Under the pieces are notes generated by a model. The model was given only the letters and a program-made list of their open reading frames with translations. It was not told the DNA's origin and did no database searches. This document shows positions 58,009 through 63,335 of a DNA stretch of 63,335 bases, in pieces. Origin of the DNA: Monocercomonoides exilis (taxonomy: Eukaryota; Preaxostyla; Oxymonadida; Polymastigidae); contig LSRY02000072.1 in NCBI GenBank assembly GCA_001643675.2, forward strand, positions 70,001 to 133,335, read 5' to 3'. The position numbers and the translations under genes were made by a program. Position 1 is the stretch's first letter. The number at the start of each line of letters is the position of its first letter.

Positions 58009-60452
58009 TCTATTTAATTAATTATGGGCGCTAATTTTTTCTTTCTTTTTATCGTTTCTTCTTCTTTCTTTCGTTTATTTTGCTTTGATTTTCCTCAAAA
58101 ATGCGTATGACATTAAATATCGAAAAAATGGAAAAAATTCGAGCTTCAGATTTTCGTTCTTCAATCAGAGATTTATATTAACCAATAAATAATTAACTGA
58201 ATATTTCATAAGCACACCCTTAAGGGAATAGAACATGAGAGGACTTTGAAAAGTTATTTTTGTGAAAAATGTTTTTATTACACAAAAACCAGCTTGCCAA
58301 AATCATTTTGATGTGTCTTTTGTATTTATTATGATTAGGCAAAACAAAAACGATTATATAAAGGAAACAAAATTTTCACAAAAATACATAACTTTCAAGT
58401 TTCGATGAATGCCATTGCTCTATTGATTTGTGCGCATGCAAATTGTGAATTTCTTCAGTGATTTGCAAAATGTTTCATTTATTCAAAATTCGGTTTTCTC
58501 TGTGGAAATTTCACAAGAAACCAAAGAAATACGCTTGAAAGAAAGAAATGCACATCCAACAATTTTGAGTTATTTCTTTAATTTTTGATTTCTGCAAACC
58601 GAAAGGACAGTGACAGATATCTTTTTGAAGCCATTCTTGGCTTGTTGCTCAAGAAAATACACAGTTCATATCAATTTTCGTTCCTGTTTGCGGTGATACG
58701 AAAATTTGCACTTGGTGACATTCAGTGAGAAAAGGTATTATTGGATGTGAAATCAAATTTTCAAGTCGTTTTGCATTATTTGGCAATTTGAGATGACTTC
58801 TTGTCAAAATGTCCGACCTGGGTGCGCAATGACCACATGCAAAGCTGAGAGGCTTCAATAGCATTGACTCTTATCAACCTGGATACACGAACACATTCCT
58901 ATAAAATCATTATTCCGAAATCTGGCTGTTTGCCTCAACTTGCATGAATGACTCCTTTGCATGGCAGATACTGTCCATAGGGCCATAGAGACCAAGAAAA
59001 GCAACTTGAAATAAACAAGCTGTTTGAGATAGAGATTGAAATTTGAGAGGACATTCTTTGGGCTTTGTTGATTGGCTCAAGACAAAATCCCTTTTCGGTT
59101 CTGAGAGAAAAAAAGAGAGATCAAGGAAGTTGATTTGTGTTTCTGCACCATTTTTGCATTCTGCCAGAGATCGCAAAACAGTATTTTGTGGAAACAAATA
59201 CGTGGGCTCTCTGAACGAAGATAAATGAGAATTAATTCAAGGTTTGCCAATTGATTGCATTCAAAATGTGCATTTTATGAGTCTTTTTTCCTTCTTCACA
59301 ACAGGCCAACAGCCACAGATTTCAATTGCTCAAAAATATCGACAATTTATCTCAAGGTTTATTAAAGGCAAAATATTCAATGGAAGCAACAATGTTGGCA
59401 TGTTTGTTCTTCAACATTGGGAAATAATGTTCATTCTTCTTTATTTCACTCAATTTTTGGGGGACAAAGGAGTGTTTTTGTAAAAACAATTTCTTTGCTG
59501 ATTCTTGACTGATGAATTTAAAGTTTGCTTGTTTTCTGAGTGCTTTTGTTTTTGAGATCCTATTTGTCTTGATTTCAGTTTTTTCAACTCTTTCTTTATC
59601 CTTTGAATGTTTTGCAATTCGTCTCATATTTGGTGAGAATCTTTCTTTGTGATCTTGCGATTTTCGATGGATTGAACAGGCGAATGATTCTCCTGCTTCC
59701 AAAAAGGCATCAATCAAGAAAAGTCGAAATTGGACTTAAAGTTGCAAAAGAAAAGAATGAAATTGGAAGAACAACTTTTCAGGTATTTTTCAATGGAAAA
59801 ATGAAAAATCATCCAATTGGTGCAATTCTAAATGAAGGGAACAGAAAGCGATTACAGAAGAGAGGAAATTGTCAGAGATAAAAGAGATGAAGGCAGTTGA
59901 AAATAAGATAAAAATCAAATCAATGGATGCTTTTGTCTCATACTTGCTGCCCTTTTTCAATGAAAGAAATTCAAATTGCCAGTTTTGCAAGATCCGCGAA
60001 ATATTGAAATTATATGTTGAAAGGGAGCTTTCATCAAAAAAAATATCCAGAATTTTCAAATGCGATTCAAGGACTTTAAAGTTATTGCAATGATTCTGAT
60101 TTGAAACTATTTTGAGAAAGCATTCACAACTTATTTGGCTTTCAAAGTGAGTCTTCGAAGAGCAACAAAAAGTGAAAAAGACAATGCTTGCTATTATCTA
60201 TATGAGCAGGATTATTGTAAATCAAAGACCCAATACACATCTATTCCATGAAAATCTCAAAATAAAAATGGATTGAAAAGGAATATCTGCTTCCTTTTCA
60301 GTCTGGATTTCACGCTGAAAACTTGGCTGGATATTCGATTATTATCAATAGCCATCATTCTTTTCGGTTGCATATCTCTCAAAAACATCTTTGTTTCTTC
60401 ATTTTTTGTCATTAATAACTTCAACTTTGATGTTAATCATTCTTCAGCTCAT
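58009..60452. other. intergenic region with short unassigned frames
   Basis: 2.4 kb between the phosphoesterase start and the 3' end of the surface-protein pseudogene. Frames of 70-120 codons occur on both strands (for example minus 58649-58864 and 58910-59197, plus 59603-59881 and 59869-60093). The last contains a helix-turn-helix-like stretch LYVERELSSKKISRIFKCDS. None has a start, splice pattern or family match I trust; the region may be a decayed gene or element. Confidence 0.4.
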
Positions 60453-63335
60453 TCAGGTGAAAGTGCTTTGACTGTTGATGAACATTATTTCTGAGGAAGC
60501 CAAAGATCCGGATTGCTCCACTTTTGAGTTTTCCGGATATCCTTCCTGGTGGATGACTGCATCGGATATAGTGAGAATCACAGCTCCTGCTGGAAATCTT
60601 TGGATGAATTCTCGTTTCAGTTCGCTCGGTGTTGGCCTTGCTCCTTGCTTCTCGCTCACTGTCAATTTGACCAATTCACAAAAAGAAGAGCGCAAACTGC
60701 AGCCATATCTGGTCTTTCTCCATCACAATCTTCTTCCCCACCGTCTCAGCCTCACACTCCCAAAACGGGATCTCCAATGTCAAGCACTCTCACAGTGTTA
60801 TCCCAATAGAGAACGAGACTGATTCTTTTGCTGCACCCATGTTCCTGTTGATCAGCAGCTCAGGCGCCTTCCGCCTCAAGCACTCTTTTTTGAAGCTTTC
60901 CTCATCCTCAAATGCGTATGATGGCAGAGAGTCATCATCATCATCATCACTTGCTGATGTAACAACAGTTGATGACAAGATGGATGATGGATCCAAATCT
61001 TGTGAAGAACTATCAAAATGCATCGCAATGCAGATCACCATGTGCCCGGAGAACAACACAATGTGAGGACTCAGATTTACAAGAGATGAAAGGGGATTGT
61101 CCATTTCATCAAATGAATTAAGTGCAAGATTTGCAACCCAGAACAGGATCTGAGCAGCTGTTTGTTCTCTTTCCTTCGGAGTGCCAATTGCCATTTCCTT
61201 TGTCTTGTTCCTTCCATGAAGCAGCATGAACAATGAATCTCTCAGATCCACTATCAGCTCCTCATGTGGGGATGAACAAGCCATCGCATCCACCAGATTC
61301 GACATTGATGAGGTGGTTGGGCACAGATCTTCCCCTCGACAAATGTCGAATTTGAATCAATCGTTGAAGTTGATGAAATGGATGGTGATGGCGTTCTCTT
61401 CCTTGTCTCTTCTTCAACAACCTTTTCCAGCATCCATTGAGGAATCTTGTCTGAATCCCTCCCCAGAATGAATTCTGTTGGTCAACTTTCACTCAACAAA
61501 TGCTCTGATGACTCTGAATGACCCAAGCTTTTCTCATATATTCTCTTCTTCATCCTCTCTTCATTCTTCGTCTCTGCCTCTCTTTCTGCTCTTCTCCACT
61601 GTGCCTCAGGTAACATCTCCATCGTCACCATCTCAACCATTTTCGGATACTTTTTCACTTCATCGTTCACAATCTCTCTCACATCTTTATTCTCATTCTT
61701 TGCTCTTCTCCATCGAACTGCCAAAACAACAGACACAATAAGAACGATCAACAGAATAACAACGAGCACAATCACAATGATTGTCCAAATCGATTTTCCT
61801 TCTTTTCCGCTTTCAACAGATTTTTCATCTCCATTTGCCTGACTTTCACTTCTGTTCTTCAGAATGAAAGAGTTTGTTGATGAAGGAGAATCAGCATTCC
61901 CAAAAAGATATGCACGCTCATTTCTATTTCATTTCCACAACTGCTGATAAGACCTTTTCCCACACTCCCTTCAACTTCCCTTTCTGATAGAAATCCATTT
62001 GAATCAAAATCATGTTTTTCAATCTCATTCTCATCTCCCTTCCTCTTCACAACTGAGAATGACAGATTGCATGGAACAAGTGGCATCATTTTGAATGTCA
62101 ACTTCATTCTATCTGTTGATTCTTTTGCTTCCACACTCTCCAGAACTGGAATAAAGAATGATGAATCTCTTTCAGAAACAACACCTTCAAAACTGCATCC
62201 TTCATTCAATATCCAAAGTGAAGTATTATCCTTCAATCCATCTCCTCCTTTCAAACTCATCATATTCAATATTTCTGAATCTGAACAGATGATATTCCTT
62301 CTCAATGATGGATATTCTTCAATTGAAGGATTGTTATTCATGAACTCTCCTTTCTCGATCATGATATTTCCTCCACTCAATGTTATTCCTCCTTCAGCTG
62401 AATTCGAGATTGTTGTGTCTTTCATCAAAACAGAACTCTTGGCGATATCCACAAGAGATCCTGACCATCTGCACATCTCTTCCACCTTCAAATTCTTCTC
62501 GTTTCTTTCCTTTGTCATTCCATCGAAAATGCAACTGTCCATTTTCACATCCAAGCAATCCTCCAATTTCATCAATTTTCCTTTTGTGGTCTTTGTGGTT
62601 GTTTCTCCCATTGTGCAATTTGTCAACTGTATCGTCTTTTTCATTGAAAAGCATGACATCAATGATTCTTCATTACTTGCAATTGAGATACTTTCAACCT
62701 TTAATCTGTCCATATTCAATTGACCGCATTCATTAATATCTATCAAAGAAGTTAAAAATGTTGAACCACAAATCGTGAATAAATAAATTGCTGATGGAAG
62801 TGGTGATGAAAGATGCAAAGCAGATTCTTGAAGAATGAGATTTGACATTGCATATCCATCAAGTTGTAATTCTCCTTTTTCCATATTTATTAGATGAAAT
62901 GGAATGTTTGCAAAAGCAGCATTTCCTTCTTCATTCGATTGTTTTGAGTCAAATGAACAATTCATCATTTCAAGAAGTCCTCCTTCTGGTGATATTAGTG
63001 ATTCATGAGAAAAATGAAATCTGAATCAAACACAAAGTTCACTCTCACCAATGAAACTGTTCCAATTGTTGAAATCAAAGAATCCTTTGTTTTTCAATAC
63101 TTGGTTTCACTTCAACCTTGTAATTTTCTCTGCTCTTCGAGCTCAAACTCATTTCCTTCAGACTTATTTCACCACCAATCACACTCTCTCCAATAACAAT
63201 CATTTGACTCATAAAATCAGAAGTCAGATGCATCAGTCCATAATCAATTGAATAACATGGAAATGTGTTTGTTCCACATTGCCTCTCATCAGATCCATTA
63301 ACATTGCTCACAATGATTGTGTCGCTCTGATGGAT
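60453..63335 (-). pseudogene. degenerate beta-helix / TM / kinase-like surface protein gene (partial)
   Basis: Runs off the right edge. In pieces it has the standard architecture of a large oxymonad surface family: a Cys-containing, strand-rich extracellular region (ERQCGTNTFPCYSIDYGLM; NCSFDSKQ; NTSLWILNEGCSFEGV), a membrane segment at about 61775-61690 (IVIVLVVILLIVLIVSVVL), then a cytoplasmic kinase-like domain (MSNLVDAMACSSPHEELIVD, KAPELLINRNMGAAKESVSF). Reading continuity is lost at several places: near 63080, 63010, 61920, 61330, 60740 and 60700 (single-base shifts), with TGA at 61482-61484 and at 60790-60792. The second TGA replaces the Trp expected in SFSIGITL-W-EC of the kinase lobe. 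So this copy appears non-functional unless the sequence is faulty. Confidence 0.7.

Noticed and set aside
60453-63335. TGA read as tryptophan
   Set aside because: TGA terminates CDC14, DUS4, kelch, CWC27 and phosphoesterase frames at sensible positions, and this gene also has several frameshifts.
1-63335. tRNA or rRNA genes, CRISPR arrays, telomeric repeats
   Set aside because: I scanned for B-box-like GTTCGANNC with matching stems, regular spaced repeats and terminal tandem repeats and found none that hold up.

Overview
The window looks like nuclear DNA of an intron-rich, AT-rich protist, most likely an oxymonad (Preaxostyla) close to Monocercomonoides. The reasons are many short spliceosomal introns (about 48-280 nt), standard stop codons (TAA, TAG and TGA all end genes here), long serine homopolymers written as TCT/TCC runs, and three families I associate with oxymonads: a beta-helix/kinase surface protein (right edge), a spliced FtsX-type permease, and an acidic helical family protein. 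All gene models were spliced by hand from reading frame, phase and protein similarity. No tool or database was used.

Layout. 1-2.65 kb: end of a Glu/Lys-rich gene, then a low-complexity gene. 3.7-6.4 kb: a five-exon CorA-type Mg2+ channel (-) divergent from a CKS1 cell-cycle subunit (+). 7.2-11.2 kb: a secreted kelch / Cys-rich / multi-TM protein (-). 11.2-14.2 kb: a nest of short inverted-repeat elements. 14.22-22.6 kb: two copies of one 4.2-kb hAT-like transposon, one nested inside the other in inverse orientation, giving a 4.06-kb-arm palindrome. 22.8-26.1 kb: a GSKIP-like protein and a leucine-rich-repeat protein. 27-30.1 kb: a large uncharacterised protein (-), divergent from DUS4 (+). 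32.2-36.2 kb: CDC14 phosphatase with a very long serine tail. 37.1-41.2 kb: an SH3-SH3 / short-chain dehydrogenase fusion. 42.7-45.0 kb: the spliceosomal cyclophilin CWC27 (-). 45.6-47.1 kb: an acidic helical family gene (-). 49.1-53.4 kb: a six-exon FtsX-like permease (-) with one in-frame TAG. 53.9-56.4 kb: a second nest of the same short elements. 56.7-58.0 kb: a calcineurin-like phosphoesterase (-). 60.5-63.3 kb: a degenerate beta-helix/TM/kinase surface-protein gene (-).

How it hangs together. This is an ordinary eukaryotic housekeeping neighbourhood (cell cycle: CKS1 and CDC14; tRNA modification: DUS4; splicing: CWC27; transport: CorA and FtsX) broken up by transposon nests. I see no operon, CRISPR array or prokaryotic system. 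Splice donors are strongly biased to GTNTG (29 of 38 introns I modelled), which helped to place exons. The most unusual items are a candidate 1-nt exon next to a 4-nt exon in CKS1, the nested hAT palindrome whose 122-bp spacer is inverted relative to its target-site duplications, and an SH3-fused dehydrogenase lacking the catalytic tyrosine.
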